In this document: one piece after another, positions 41,960 through 52,187 of the stretch
Position numbering within the stretch: the first letter of the stretch is position 1
Layout of the letters: every line of letters begins with the position of its first letter
DNA from: Bacillota bacterium
GTDB taxonomy: Bacteria; Bacillota; Bacilli; Paenibacillales; Paenibacillaceae
NCBI GenBank assembly: GCA_023460795.1
Contig: JAEWPC010000025.1
Coordinates: forward strand, 48,901 to 112,900
Direction of reading: 5' to 3'
DNA: 64,000 bases
Position numbers and translations under genes: made by a program
Notes under the pieces: generated by a model
The model's database searches: none
What the model saw: the letters and a program-made list of their open reading frames with translations, nothing else
Told to the model about the DNA's origin: nothing

Positions 41960-44900
41960 ATGTTGAAAAAGCTGACGATAGCCGCGATTGCACTAATCGT
42001 TCTATTATCCGGGGCATTATACGCGGTTCACGCGAAGACGAAAGCAGAGACGCTGCGCGTCCTCGTGCTTTATAAGGAACAATCCGAGACGTATCTCGAT
42101 ACGCTGCAGCAATTAAATCGGACGCTCGTCGTCAATACGGAGATCGTGCATGAGCCGTGGCCTGTATCGAACGGCGAGCTAAAGAAGTACGACGCGGTTT
42201 ACTTGGATCGCGCTCTTGCGAACGGTGGCGCCGATTCGGAGGAGCTTTCCTCGGCAATGGAAGCGTTCGTGAAGAACGGCGGCATGCTGTTCGCGGAAAA
42301 CGAGTTTTACGACGTGCTGTCGCCTGAGTTGCTCGGCGCGAAGTCGTTCGCCAAAGTGGAGAGATTCCCTGTCAAGCTGCAGGTGATATCCGCAGCGATT
42401 TCCGAACGGGTAGGAACGAACGATAACGTCATCCGGACGGTCATCGAGCAGTTCCATCACGATCTGAACGCTTATTATGACAAGGACCGCTTGACAACGA
42501 TCTCGCTCGGGATGGGCATGGTGCCTAGCACGGCAAAGCCGATCGCACTGGACGAGAACGGATTGGCGCTGTATGCGATGAATCGTTACGGCGATGGGGT
42601 CGCGTTCTTCTGCAGCTCGATGCTGCCGAACCATCAATACGTAACTGGACTTGACATGCAGCCGCGCGGAGACGAGCATCTGGCTTATTTCAACTTCATG
42701 TTCGCAACGGGAAGCTATGAGCTTCGCAGCGCTTTTCTTGATTTTGTATCGAAGGAGAAGCTCGGGTACGCCGTAACGAAGGTGCTTGGCCCGAACGGAC
42801 GCCCGGCGATGGCTTGGCAGAACCATTTCGAAGTGACGTCTTCGCTGAAGGAAGGCGGCATCGAGCGATGGATCGACTACGTCAAGCAATATAACGAAAT
42901 TCCTTCCCTCTCGTTAGCCCGCGAGACGTACGAGTGGGGGCAATGGAAGGAAGGGCTTGCGTATTACCCGAACCGCGGAACGGCGGGCGCGCCGAGTTTC
43001 GCGGGCGAGAACGTGAACTCGCAATATTCCTCGGGCAACTTGGTAAAGCTTGCCAGCGGCGATACGTTCAGCCAAGCAGCTTACCCGGAGTATAAGAGTC
43101 TGGGCGACCCGATCGAGCTCCCGTACCGGACCTATGAAGCGGTCGGCGACGTGAACGGAGACGGCATTGTCGACGTTATCGCGGGCTCGGCCGACGGGTC
43201 TGTTCTATGGTACTCCGGAAGATTCGATAATGGCTCGTGGACGCTTGAAGTCGCTCAATCGATTAAATTGACTTCCGGTGCGAATCTGAACGTTGGCGCA
43301 TACGCCGCTCCGACGATTGCCGACTTGAATGGCGACGGCCAGCTCGACCTCGTCGTCGGTTCCGGTGATAAGAGGTTGCGGACGTACTTGAACGCCGGCA
43401 ACCTTACGTTCACGGAGGGCGAGGATGCGCTGCCGTCCAGCGAGGTTTGGATTCAGGCTGCTCCTGCGGTCGGCGATGCGAATGGCGACGGGGTGGCCGA
43501 TCTCGTCGTCGCAAGGGCGAACGGAGATATTTCGCTCTGGATCGGCAAGCACTCGGGTAGCGCGCTGAAGTTCGATACGCATGGCGCTCAGTTGCTAACA
43601 GGCAGCGGGGAGCACTTCACTGCTCCCGCCATCGTTGATTACGATGGAGACGGACTTCCTGAACTGCTGATCGGCGACAACGAAGGCTATATTCGCCAAG
43701 CGGAGATTCAAGCAGTCGCAAACGGATTTACTCTCGGCGAAGCGAAATATATCGAAGGAGAGTCGCTGAATCCGTTCGGGGATCACCGCCTGTGGGGCGG
43801 CCATAACGCGGTTCCGGCGATGGCCGACGTGAACGGCGACGGGCTCGCGGATCTTATCGTCGGACAGCTGATCTTCGGGTTCCCGATCGCGATCGACGAT
43901 CCGAACTTCCCTGCTAGCGAAGAGTTAAGGAAAGCGCTGGACTACACGACGAGTCGCTTCATCGATATTCAGCCGCATCTATTCTTTCATAGCTACGAAA
44001 GCTCCGCGCTTGAGCAGGAAGAGATCGAGCTGCACCGCAAGGCGTTCGAGGCCTACGACATTCCGTGGACGACCGTCGGAACGAACCAGCACACGTGGCG
44101 GGTGAACAACCTCGTACCGACGCAGACGCTTCGGGAAGAGCTGAAGGCGGGCATCTGGTGGAACTCCGGTTTCCGTCCGAGCGGAAACCCTTACGAGCCG
44201 ACGCTCGCGGGCGAATACTTGTGGACGATGCCGTTCTGGCTAGGTAACGGAGAAGGGGTAGACCCGTTCGTCGTATCGAACCCGGCGCCGAACATCGCTT
44301 ATTTCAAAGGCGCATTCGACTCGTACGCGAAGCTCGATATGCCGTTCTCGTACTTCTATCATATGGAGTATCCGATCCTGAAATCGGAGGCGGACGGCGG
44401 TTTCGCGAACAAGGTTCAGTTCCTGGACCAGTTCCGTACGGACAACGATTATAACTTCGTGACCGAGGAGCAAGCATTCCGAAGCTATGCAGCCGCGCTC
44501 CAAGCAGACTCCAAGATCGGCACGCCGCTCTTCCGCAACGTGCTGAACGTGGCGGAGAACGCGATCCGGACGAAGGAGCAGCTTAGCTTCACGGTTCGCA
44601 CAGGTGGATTGAGCAAACTGAGCGGTGATTCACAGCTGGATTCTAAACTGGCAGCCGAGTTGGAAGCACAGTTGACCGCGGTCGGGTACAAAGTCGAGCT
44701 CGCCGCCAAGTATAAGGGCTACGTGCCCGTGACGGACGCGCCAATCTCGATGTATCGCGGCTCCGTGCTGTATTTCGGCGGAGCGACGGAAGCATCCCTA
44801 TCGATACAAGCCGCGGCTCCGTCCGCGCCGAGAATCGAGCGCGCGAACCTTCCGGTAGACGTCGATCGCAGCGGTCAAGACGTCAGCATCGAATGGAAGG

Positions 44901-45049
44901 GCAAAGGCATGCAGCAAGTGAAGCTGTATGCGCCGCGAGGGCTCGAGGTCCAGTCGGAAGGCTGGTCCATGGAGAAGAGCGGCGACGGCAAACACTACGT
45001 GCTTACTCGCTTCGGGGACGTAACGACGTTGAACATCCATTATAAATAA
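41960..45049 (+). CDS. Large exported protein with FG-GAP repeats
   Basis: A 1029-residue protein with an N-terminal signal anchor (IAAIALIVLLSGALYAVHA). Residues about 30-260 resemble a glutamine-amidotransferase-like fold (RVLVLYKEQSETYLDTL, GGMLFAENEFYDVL). Five FG-GAP/calcium-binding repeats follow between about 394 and 640: DVNGDGIVDVIAG, DLNGDGQLDLVVG, DANGDGVADLVVA, DYDGDGLPELLIG and DVNGDGLADLIVG. Segments on either side (PAMAWQNHF, then FFHSYESS, SYFYHMEYP) look like halves of one barrel-type polysaccharide deacetylase or glycosidase domain interrupted by the propeller. It probably acts on the polymer handled by this operon. Enzyme class is not established. Confidence 0.6.
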   Translation: MLKKLTIAAIALIVLLSGALYAVHAKTKAETLRVLVLYKEQSETYLDTLQQLNRTLVVNTEIVHEPWPVSNGELKKYDAVYLDRALANGGADSEELSSAMEAFVKNGGMLFAENEFYDVLSPELLGAKSFAKVERFPVKLQVISAAISERVGTNDNVIRTVIEQFHHDLNAYYDKDRLTTISLGMGMVPSTAKPIALDENGLALYAMNRYGDGVAFFCSSMLPNHQYVTGLDMQPRGDEHLAYFNFMFATGSYELRSAFLDFVSKEKLGYAVTKVLGPNGRPAMAWQNHFEVTSSLKEGGIERWIDYVKQYNEIPSLSLARETYEWGQWKEGLAYYPNRGTAGAPSFAGENVNSQYSSGNLVKLASGDTFSQAAYPEYKSLGDPIELPYRTYEAVGDVNGDGIVDVIAGSADGSVLWYSGRFDNGSWTLEVAQSIKLTSGANLNVGAYAAPTIADLNGDGQLDLVVGSGDKRLRTYLNAGNLTFTEGEDALPSSEVWIQAAPAVGDANGDGVADLVVARANGDISLWIGKHSGSALKFDTHGAQLLTGSGEHFTAPAIVDYDGDGLPELLIGDNEGYIRQAEIQAVANGFTLGEAKYIEGESLNPFGDHRLWGGHNAVPAMADVNGDGLADLIVGQLIFGFPIAIDDPNFPASEELRKALDYTTSRFIDIQPHLFFHSYESSALEQEEIELHRKAFEAYDIPWTTVGTNQHTWRVNNLVPTQTLREELKAGIWWNSGFRPSGNPYEPTLAGEYLWTMPFWLGNGEGVDPFVVSNPAPNIAYFKGAFDSYAKLDMPFSYFYHMEYPILKSEADGGFANKVQFLDQFRTDNDYNFVTEEQAFRSYAAALQADSKIGTPLFRNVLNVAENAIRTKEQLSFTVRTGGLSKLSGDSQLDSKLAAELEAQLTAVGYKVELAAKYKGYVPVTDAPISMYRGSVLYFGGATEASLSIQAAAPSAPRIERANLPVDVDRSGQDVSIEWKGKGMQQVKLYAPRGLEVQSEGWSMEKSGDGKHYVLTRFGDVTTLNIHYK

Positions 45050-45062
45050 CCGGATCATGAAG

Positions 45063-45095
45063 AAGATGTTAAGGGAAAATCCTTGACATCTTTTT
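45063..45095 (+). terminator. Terminator of Dlt-like operon
   Basis: AAGATGTTAAGG (45063-45074), loop GAAAAT, CCTTGACATCTT (45081-45092), then TTT; eleven of twelve positions pair and one is G-T. The right arm contains the -35 of the next promoter. Confidence 0.8.
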
Positions 45096-45111
45096 CGCTA
45101 TTGCGTATCAT
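45083..45111 (+). promoter_or_regulatory. Sigma-A promoter of ylxM-ffh
   Basis: TTGACA (45083-45088), 17-nt spacer and TATCAT (45106-45111). The -35 is embedded in the terminator stem of the upstream operon. Confidence 0.8.
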
Positions 45112-45174
45112 AAGGAACGTAGCTGGGCTGTAAAGGTATTATCCTTGACTTGGTTTACGAAGGGAGCAGCCGAC

Positions 45175-45534
45175 GTGCACGGACAGAACGCGCTGGAGAA
45201 GACGAACCGCATGAACGTGCTGTTCGATTTTTACGGGCCGTTATTGACGGAGAAGCAGCAGACGTTCTTGAAATGTTATTTTCACGACGATTATTCGCTC
45301 GGCGAAATCGCCGCGGACTTCGACATTAGCCGTCAGGCGGTGTACGAGCATCTGAAGCGGGCGGAACAAGCGCTGGAGGATTACGAGGCGAAGCTGCGAC
45401 TAGCGGCACGCCATCATCAGATCCAAGCCGGCTTGGACCAACTCGAGCAACAAATTTCCGAGCTGAAGCCCGAGACCCGCGACAACATCCAACAGACAAT
45501 CAACCTGCTCAGGGGAGCAGAAGCGAATAGTTAA
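45175..45534 (+). CDS. ylxM: YlxM, putative DNA-binding/SRP-associated protein
   Basis: A 119-residue protein of the YlxM/p13 family, encoded before ffh in Firmicutes. It has LEKTNRMNVLFDFYGPLLTEKQ, the helix-turn-helix YSLGEIAADFDISRQAVYEHLKR (quoted in part: SLGEIAADFDISRQAVYEHL) and a C-terminal coiled coil. In streptococci it modulates SRP assembly. The GTG at 45175 is chosen for AAGGGAG eight nt upstream; the TTG at 45145 is less likely. Confidence 0.88.
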   Translation: MHGQNALEKTNRMNVLFDFYGPLLTEKQQTFLKCYFHDDYSLGEIAADFDISRQAVYEHLKRAEQALEDYEAKLRLAARHHQIQAGLDQLEQQISELKPETRDNIQQTINLLRGAEANS

Positions 45535-45570
45535 CAACTAGATCCGTTCCTAAGAAGGGGGGATGAGCTT

Positions 45571-46956
45571 ATGGCGTTCGAAGGATTAACCTCTCGGCTG
45601 CAGAACGTATTCGGCAAGCTGAAGGGCCGCGGCAAAGTAACGGAAGACGACGTGAACGAAGCGATGCGGGAAGTGCGACTGGCGCTGCTCGAAGCGGACG
45701 TTAACTTCAAAGTCGTCAAAGATTTCATCGCCAAGGTGAAAGACCAAGCGCTCGGACAAGAAGTTCAGAAGAGCTTCACGCCTGCGATGGTCATTATCGA
45801 TATCGTCAACAAAGAACTGACCGAGCTGATGGGCGGCACTCAAGAGAAGCTTGCGAAGTCGAACAAGCCTCCGACGGTCGTCCTCATGGCCGGTTTGCAA
45901 GGCGCCGGTAAGACGACGCTGACCGGCAAGCTGGCGAAGATGCTGCAGACGCAGAAGAACAATCCGTTGTTAGTTGCAGGCGATATTTATCGTCCGGCGG
46001 CGATCAAGCAGCTCGAAGTGCTCGGCGGACAGATCGGCGTTCCGGTATTCACGCTGGGCGATCAGGTCAGCCCCGTAGAGATCGCCAAGCAGGGCGTCGC
46101 CAAGGCGAAAGCCGAAGGGTACGATTACGTGCTCATCGATACGGCGGGCCGCTTGCAGATCGACGAAGAGCTGATGCAGGAGATCAAGGACATCCATTCG
46201 GCGGTCGAGCCGGACGAAGTGTTGCTCGTCGTCGACGCGATGACCGGTCAAGAAGCGGTCAACGTCGCGAAGAGCTTCCACGAGCAGCTCGCCCTCACCG
46301 GCGTCGTGCTGACGAAGCTCGACGGCGATACGCGCGGCGGCGCGGCGCTGTCGGTCAAAGCCGTCACCGGCTGTCCGATCAAGTTCGCCTCCACGGGCGA
46401 GAAGATCGATCAGCTCGAAGCGTTCCATCCGGACCGGATGGCGTCGCGGATTCTCGGCATGGGCGACATGCTGTCGCTGATCGAGAAGGCGCAGACGAAC
46501 ATCGACGCGGAGAAAGCCAAAGAGCTTGAACGCAAGATGCGCACCGCGGAATTCTCGTTCTACGACTTCCTCGAGCAGATGGAGCAGGTTCGCAATCTTG
46601 GTCCGCTCGAGCAGCTGCTCGATATGATGCCCGGCATGGGCAAGCTGAAGAACAATCCGAATTTCAAGATCGACGAGAAGCAGATCAAGCGCACCGAAGC
46701 GATCGCGAAGTCGATGACCCACGCCGAGAAGCTGAAGCCCGACATCATCAACTACAGCAGACGCAAGCGCATTGCCGCCGGAAGCGGAACGACGGTCGCC
46801 GACGTCAATCGGCTGCTCAAGCAGTTCGAGGATATGAAGAAGATGATGAAGCAGTTCTCCGGCATGATGGGACCGAACGGCAAGCCGAAAGGCGGCATGG
46901 GCGCCCTCAAGAACATGTTCGGCGGCAAGAACAAAGGGCCGCGATTCCCGTTCTAA
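45571..46956 (+). CDS. ffh: Signal recognition particle protein Ffh
   Basis: A 461-residue GTPase that binds signal sequences and 4.5S/6S RNA. The NG domain contains GLQGAGKTTLTGKLA (about residue 108), DTAGRLQ and TKLDGDTRGG. The methionine-rich M domain (about 300-461) ends in MKKMMKQFSGMMG and a glycine/lysine-rich tail. GGGGGG lies before the ATG. Partner of FtsY at 23501. Confidence 0.97.
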   Translation: MAFEGLTSRLQNVFGKLKGRGKVTEDDVNEAMREVRLALLEADVNFKVVKDFIAKVKDQALGQEVQKSFTPAMVIIDIVNKELTELMGGTQEKLAKSNKPPTVVLMAGLQGAGKTTLTGKLAKMLQTQKNNPLLVAGDIYRPAAIKQLEVLGGQIGVPVFTLGDQVSPVEIAKQGVAKAKAEGYDYVLIDTAGRLQIDEELMQEIKDIHSAVEPDEVLLVVDAMTGQEAVNVAKSFHEQLALTGVVLTKLDGDTRGGAALSVKAVTGCPIKFASTGEKIDQLEAFHPDRMASRILGMGDMLSLIEKAQTNIDAEKAKELERKMRTAEFSFYDFLEQMEQVRNLGPLEQLLDMMPGMGKLKNNPNFKIDEKQIKRTEAIAKSMTHAEKLKPDIINYSRRKRIAAGSGTTVADVNRLLKQFEDMKKMMKQFSGMMGPNGKPKGGMGALKNMFGGKNKGPRFPF

Positions 46957-47004
46957 CTAACGTAACCATATCGATTTTATTTCATCAAGGAGGTGAAAGT
47001 TAAC

Positions 47005-47277
47005 ATGGCAGTTCGTATTCGTCTAAAACGTATGGGTGCTCACAAAGCTCCTTTTTACCGCGTTGTCGTTTCCGATTCCCGCTCCCCGCGTGACGGACGC
47101 TTCATCGAAGAGATCGGTATCTATAACCCGGTCGCTGCGCCAGCGCAAGTTCAAATCGACGAGGAAAAGGCTCTCAAATGGCTGCAAAACGGCGCGCAAG
47201 CGTCCGATACCGTTCGCAACCTGCTGAGCAAAGCCGGCGTCATGAAGAAATTCCACGAATCCAAGCTCCAGAAGTAA
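47005..47277 (+). CDS. rpsP: 30S ribosomal protein S16
   Basis: A 90-residue ribosomal protein with the family start AVRIRLKRMGAHKAPFYRVVV and SRSPRDGRFIEEIGIYNP. AAGGAGGTG lies upstream of the ATG at 47005. The ffh-rpsP-khpA order is conserved in Firmicutes. Confidence 0.97.
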   Translation: MAVRIRLKRMGAHKAPFYRVVVSDSRSPRDGRFIEEIGIYNPVAAPAQVQIDEEKALKWLQNGAQASDTVRNLLSKAGVMKKFHESKLQK

Positions 47278-47303
47278 TCGTCCTAATACCGGAGGGTTGA
47301 ACC

Positions 47304-47537
47304 ATGGAACAATTGATTCGGGTTATCGCCCGAGCACTCGTGGATCATCCGGAAGACGTGCAAATTCAGGTCAAGGAAGACGCGAGAGGCCTGGTGTACG
47401 AGCTTTCCGTTCATCCCGACGATGTCGGCAAAGTCATCGGCAAGCAGGGGCGGATCGCGAAAGCGGTTCGCACGGTAGTCTCTTCCGCCGCGGTTAAAGA
47501 GCGGAAGCGCGTCATCGTGGATATTGTTTCTGAATAA
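47304..47537 (+). CDS. khpA: KH-domain RNA-binding protein KhpA (YlqC)
   Basis: A 77-residue single KH-domain protein. The RNA-binding GxxG loop is GKVIGKQGRIAKAVRTVV (about residues 42-59). KhpA acts with KhpB as an RNA chaperone linked to cell division and elongation. GGAGGG lies upstream. It is the last gene of the ffh-rpsP group here; a terminator follows, and ylqD is absent. Confidence 0.93.
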   Translation: MEQLIRVIARALVDHPEDVQIQVKEDARGLVYELSVHPDDVGKVIGKQGRIAKAVRTVVSSAAVKERKRVIVDIVSE

Positions 47538-47545
47538 CGGCCAAG

Positions 47546-47579
47546 AAACCGGAACGCAGCGATGCGGGCCGGTTTTTTG
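47546..47579 (+). terminator. Terminator after khpA
   Basis: AAACCGG (47546-47552) and CCGGTTT (47569-47575) enclose an inner CGCA/TGCG stem and are followed by TTTGTCTTT. Confidence 0.85.
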
Positions 47580-47582
47580 TCT

Positions 47583-47653
47583 TTATAACGATATCCCTTT
47601 CGCTCAGGAGTGCGAATCGGTGGTGCTTCTGAGCGACGGGGATATCGGTATAA
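47583..47653. repeat. 25-bp inverted repeat hairpin linked to array C
   Basis: The arms at 47583-47607 and 47629-47653 pair at 22 of 25 positions around a 21-nt loop. Arm sequence is nearly that of the hairpin at 9386-9456. The hairpin starts 3 nt after the khpA terminator and ends 10 nt before array C. GGGAG follows it in both copies when they are read in the same orientation. Confidence 0.85.
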
Positions 47654-47663
47654 GGGAGAATGG

Positions 47664-47847
47664 AATAACAACAAATCGACAGTTATTATTGGGACGCTCC
47701 CACTCTGAATGGGAAATAACAACGAATCGATAGTTATTTAGGCGCGATGGCGTCAGATTGTCTGGATTCCCTCGGAATAACTGCGTATGGTTGGTATTCG
47801 TGCGTATAACGGGATTTTCGGCGGAATAAATGCAAATGGTTGTTATT
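47664..47847. repeat. Four-unit palindrome array, copy C
   Basis: Units at 47664-47687, 47715-47738, 47776-47798 and 47825-47847, with spacers of 27, 37 and 26 nt. The first two have perfect AATAAC/GTTATT arms; the third ends GGTATT and the fourth begins AATAAA. With the hairpin the composite spans 265 nt, exactly the length of copy A in opposite orientation. Confidence 0.85.
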
Positions 47848-47877
47848 TGGCTTACGCGGTGTGATCATTTATTAACA

Positions 47878-48864
47878 CTATCTATGAATGTTTAATTGTT
47901 GAGAATGACCATCTTGATCGCAAACGAATATTTTACCGTCTATCGAAAGAGCATACACTGTTCCAGCAACTCCTCCGATTTCCCTAATGTTCTGCAAATC
48001 GTTCATTTTAGCGTGATTTTCAATAAACCAAACTGTCCCATCTTCTCTTAACGCGAACCCGCCGCTAATTTGCGCAACGTGATCCATAATCGGATAGGGT
48101 TTTTGCTAAGTTGAACCCCAAGTCCAAACCGTTCCGTTTCGATCTACCGGGTATCCTTCGCTTATCTCTACGATATCCTGCAATCCGCTAATTGGGAATA
48201 GCGCGTTATCTCTCGACTCCCAAACCGATCCGTCATCATTCAGAAAAGTCAGGTAGTTGCCTATATCTTTTGCGTTAGCCAACCAAGGATAGGGTCGAAC
48301 TTTATTGCTGGAAAAATCAGGGTCTGAGAGATCGCCTTCGGTCGGAACCCTACCATACGAAGGGTGCCATCCCCATACCGTCCCATCCCTTTTTTTGAAC
48401 ATTATCCCTGCTTCCGAGCTCCAAATATCGATGACATGATTTGCTTTAGGGAATTTTTTAGGTCGTTTAAGTTGGGGGCTCATGTTAAATAATCCTCTTG
48501 GCTCATAATCCAAAGGTTCTCCCCAAAACCAGACTTGCCCGTTCTCTTTCAGCGCAAAGTGTCGATTTTCCCCGTTAACGACTTTCACAATATGATCCAA
48601 GTGATTTACTTGGACAAATAAAGAGACTTTTCCGTCAATCATCTCATCTTGGTCATTGGAATGGACAAGCTGATCTCTCGAGATGATGATGTTACCTGAC
48701 GAAGTCAACAAATAACCGCCACTTAGCACGTGTACTACGTTGTCTAAAGTTTGTACCGGATGATGGCTAACATCCCCGCCTGTATTGCAACCAGATATCT
48801 GAACCACGGCAAGATTATAAAATACAACAGTTGCAAATTTCTTCTGGATTCGTTCATATCGCAT
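47878..48864 (-). pseudogene. RCC1-repeat lipoprotein-like gene, interrupted by in-frame TAG
   Basis: Two open frames on the minus strand (48106-48864 and 47878-48087) are in the same frame and are separated only by one TAG and five sense codons without ATG. Upstream sequence ends GTVWTWGST, and downstream continues MDHVAQISGGFALREDGTVW, the normal rhythm of RCC1/BNR beta-propeller repeats. The full frame would be 328 residues. The N terminus has a hydrophobic stretch and SGC that could be a lipobox. The gene is visibly more AT-rich than its neighbours, which suggests acquisition by transfer. Function unknown; probably a decayed exported propeller protein. Confidence 0.7.
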
Positions 48865-48956
48865 AGGAGCTCGTCCTCCCGGATAAACTTAATCACCATA
48901 AATACCTTACCACATATTTCAAAATGGATAGTGACTTTTATGGTCAAGCGTTGGGG

Positions 48957-48985
48957 TTGACAGGAAACCAATTCCAAGTTAAGAT
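48957..48985 (+). promoter_or_regulatory. Sigma-A promoter of thiamine biosynthesis operon
   Basis: TTGACA (48957-48962), 17-nt spacer and TAAGAT (48980-48985), about 17 nt before the TPP aptamer. Confidence 0.82.
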
Positions 48986-49002
48986 CTGTAAGTAAATTCC
49001 AC

Positions 49003-49087
49003 TAGGGGCGCCCGCATGGGCTGAGATAAGGCAACCGCCTTGGTCCCTTTGAACCTGATCTGGGTCATGCCAGCGTAGGAAAGTGGG
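49003..49087 (+). promoter_or_regulatory. TPP riboswitch (THI element) 2
   Basis: All conserved aptamer blocks are present: TAGGGGCGCCC, GGGCTGAGA (49018-49026), TCCCTTTGAACCTGATCTGG (49044-49063), and TGCCAGCGTAGGAAAGTGG. A stem-rich segment and a terminator follow before thiC, so TPP should reduce transcription of the biosynthetic operon. Confidence 0.96.
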
Positions 49088-49176
49088 CAATGTTCGTCAT
49101 ACGTTCGCGGTACGGTAGCGGAGTGCCTAGAGGCCTCGCCATACTGTCATGCTGCGCGTTAACGCGATACATTTCC

Positions 49177-49208
49177 GCCGCTCCCTCCGGGGCGGCTTTT
49201 GTTGTTTA
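49177..49208 (+). terminator. Riboswitch-controlled terminator before thiC
   Basis: GCCGCTCC (49177-49184), loop CTCC, GGGGCGGC (49189-49196), then TTTTGTTGTTT. Located between the TPP aptamer and thiC. Confidence 0.82.
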
Positions 49209-49306
49209 GAAGCCGCCGCGAAGAGCGGTGGAGCTGCGCCATTTTTTTATTATTGCGGCCTCCTAGTGGAAATTTTGCGCTATTTTCCATTAGGAGGTTG
49301 TTTGTT

Positions 49307-51059
<1,753 letters not shown>

Positions 51060-51070
<11 letters not shown>

Positions 51071-52187
51071 TAGATTAGAGTCGGAGCGTTACTCCCGACA
51101 AATTCGATTCGCGCCGATCGGAGAGGCGGGTCAGCGCAAGCTCGACGATGCCGGCGTTCTCGTCGTAGGCGCTGGCGCGCTCGGCGCGTCGCTCGCCCAA
51201 CATATGGTCCGGTCAGGCGTCGGCTTCGTTCGCCTCGTCGACCGGGATTACGTGGAGCTGAGCAATCTGCATCGGCAGACGTTATTCGACGAGGAGGACG
51301 CACGAGCCGCGCTGCCGAAGGCGGTTGCCGCAGCCGCCAAGCTTCGCCGCATGAACAGCGGCGCTAGAATTGAAGCATTGGTGGCCGATGTCGGCGAGCG
51401 CAACGCCGAGTCGCTGCTCATGGGCGTCGACCTCGTGCTCGACGGTACGGACAACGCCGAGACGAGGCTGCTGATGAGCGACGCTTGTTTCGCGCACGGG
51501 GTGCCTTTCGTCTACGGCGGGGTTGCCGGATCGGGCGGGATGAGCGCGATGCTCGTGCCCGGCAAGCATGTCTGTCTGCGTTGCTTGCTCGGAGAGGAAG
51601 AGGCCGACGACTCGGATGGCGGCGCGCCGACTTGCGATACGGTCGGCGTCATTGCCCCGGCTGTGGAGCTAATAGCCGGATTGCAAGCGGTCGAAGCGCT
51701 CAAATGGCTGACCGGAAACGTAAATGCGCTGCGCGATACATGGGTATCGGCGGACGTATGGAACTTGTCGCTTAAGGAGTGGAAGCTGCCGCCGCCTCGC
51801 GAAAGCTGCGCTCATTGCGGGTCAGGGCACCGCCCCGAACGGTCGAACGAGGTTGCCCGGGTGCCCCAATCTCGCTCTAACGCATGGAAAGTCGAGGAAC
51901 GGGAGCAGCCGCTCGAAGAAGAGCAAGCAGTCGTGCTATGCGGTAGAGATACGGTGCAATTGACGCTTCGTCCAACGCTTCTTTTGTCGGAGCGGGAAGA
52001 GCGGCTTTCAAGCCGGGGCTGCGAAATTACGGCGAGCAATGCGTATTTGATTCGCACGCTGACGCCTGATGGCGAACGCATCGTCATCTTTTCGGACGGA
52101 AGGTCGCTCATCCAAGGGGCAGGAGGAATGGAACGGGCGGAACAGATTTACCGAAGTTATTTGGCAGAAGAGGAGGCTCCGCAATGA
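51060..52187 (+). CDS. thiF: ThiF/MoeB-type sulfur carrier adenylyltransferase
   Basis: A 375-residue E1-like enzyme. Nucleotide motif VVGAGALGASLAQHM (about residue 38), RDYVELSNLHRQTLF, DGTDNAETR, a zinc site CLRC/CAHC and the catalytic Cys region GAPTCDTVGVIAP are present. It adenylates the C-terminal glycine of ThiS. A poorly conserved C-terminal extension of about 100 residues follows the zinc site. Its substrate would be the ThiS module fused to ThiE in the next gene. Confidence 0.9.

Noticed and set aside
48091..48107. TAG as a recoded amino acid codon in the RCC1 gene
   Set aside because: No evidence for amber recoding in this group; all other genes here would be compatible with TAG as stop, and decay is simpler.
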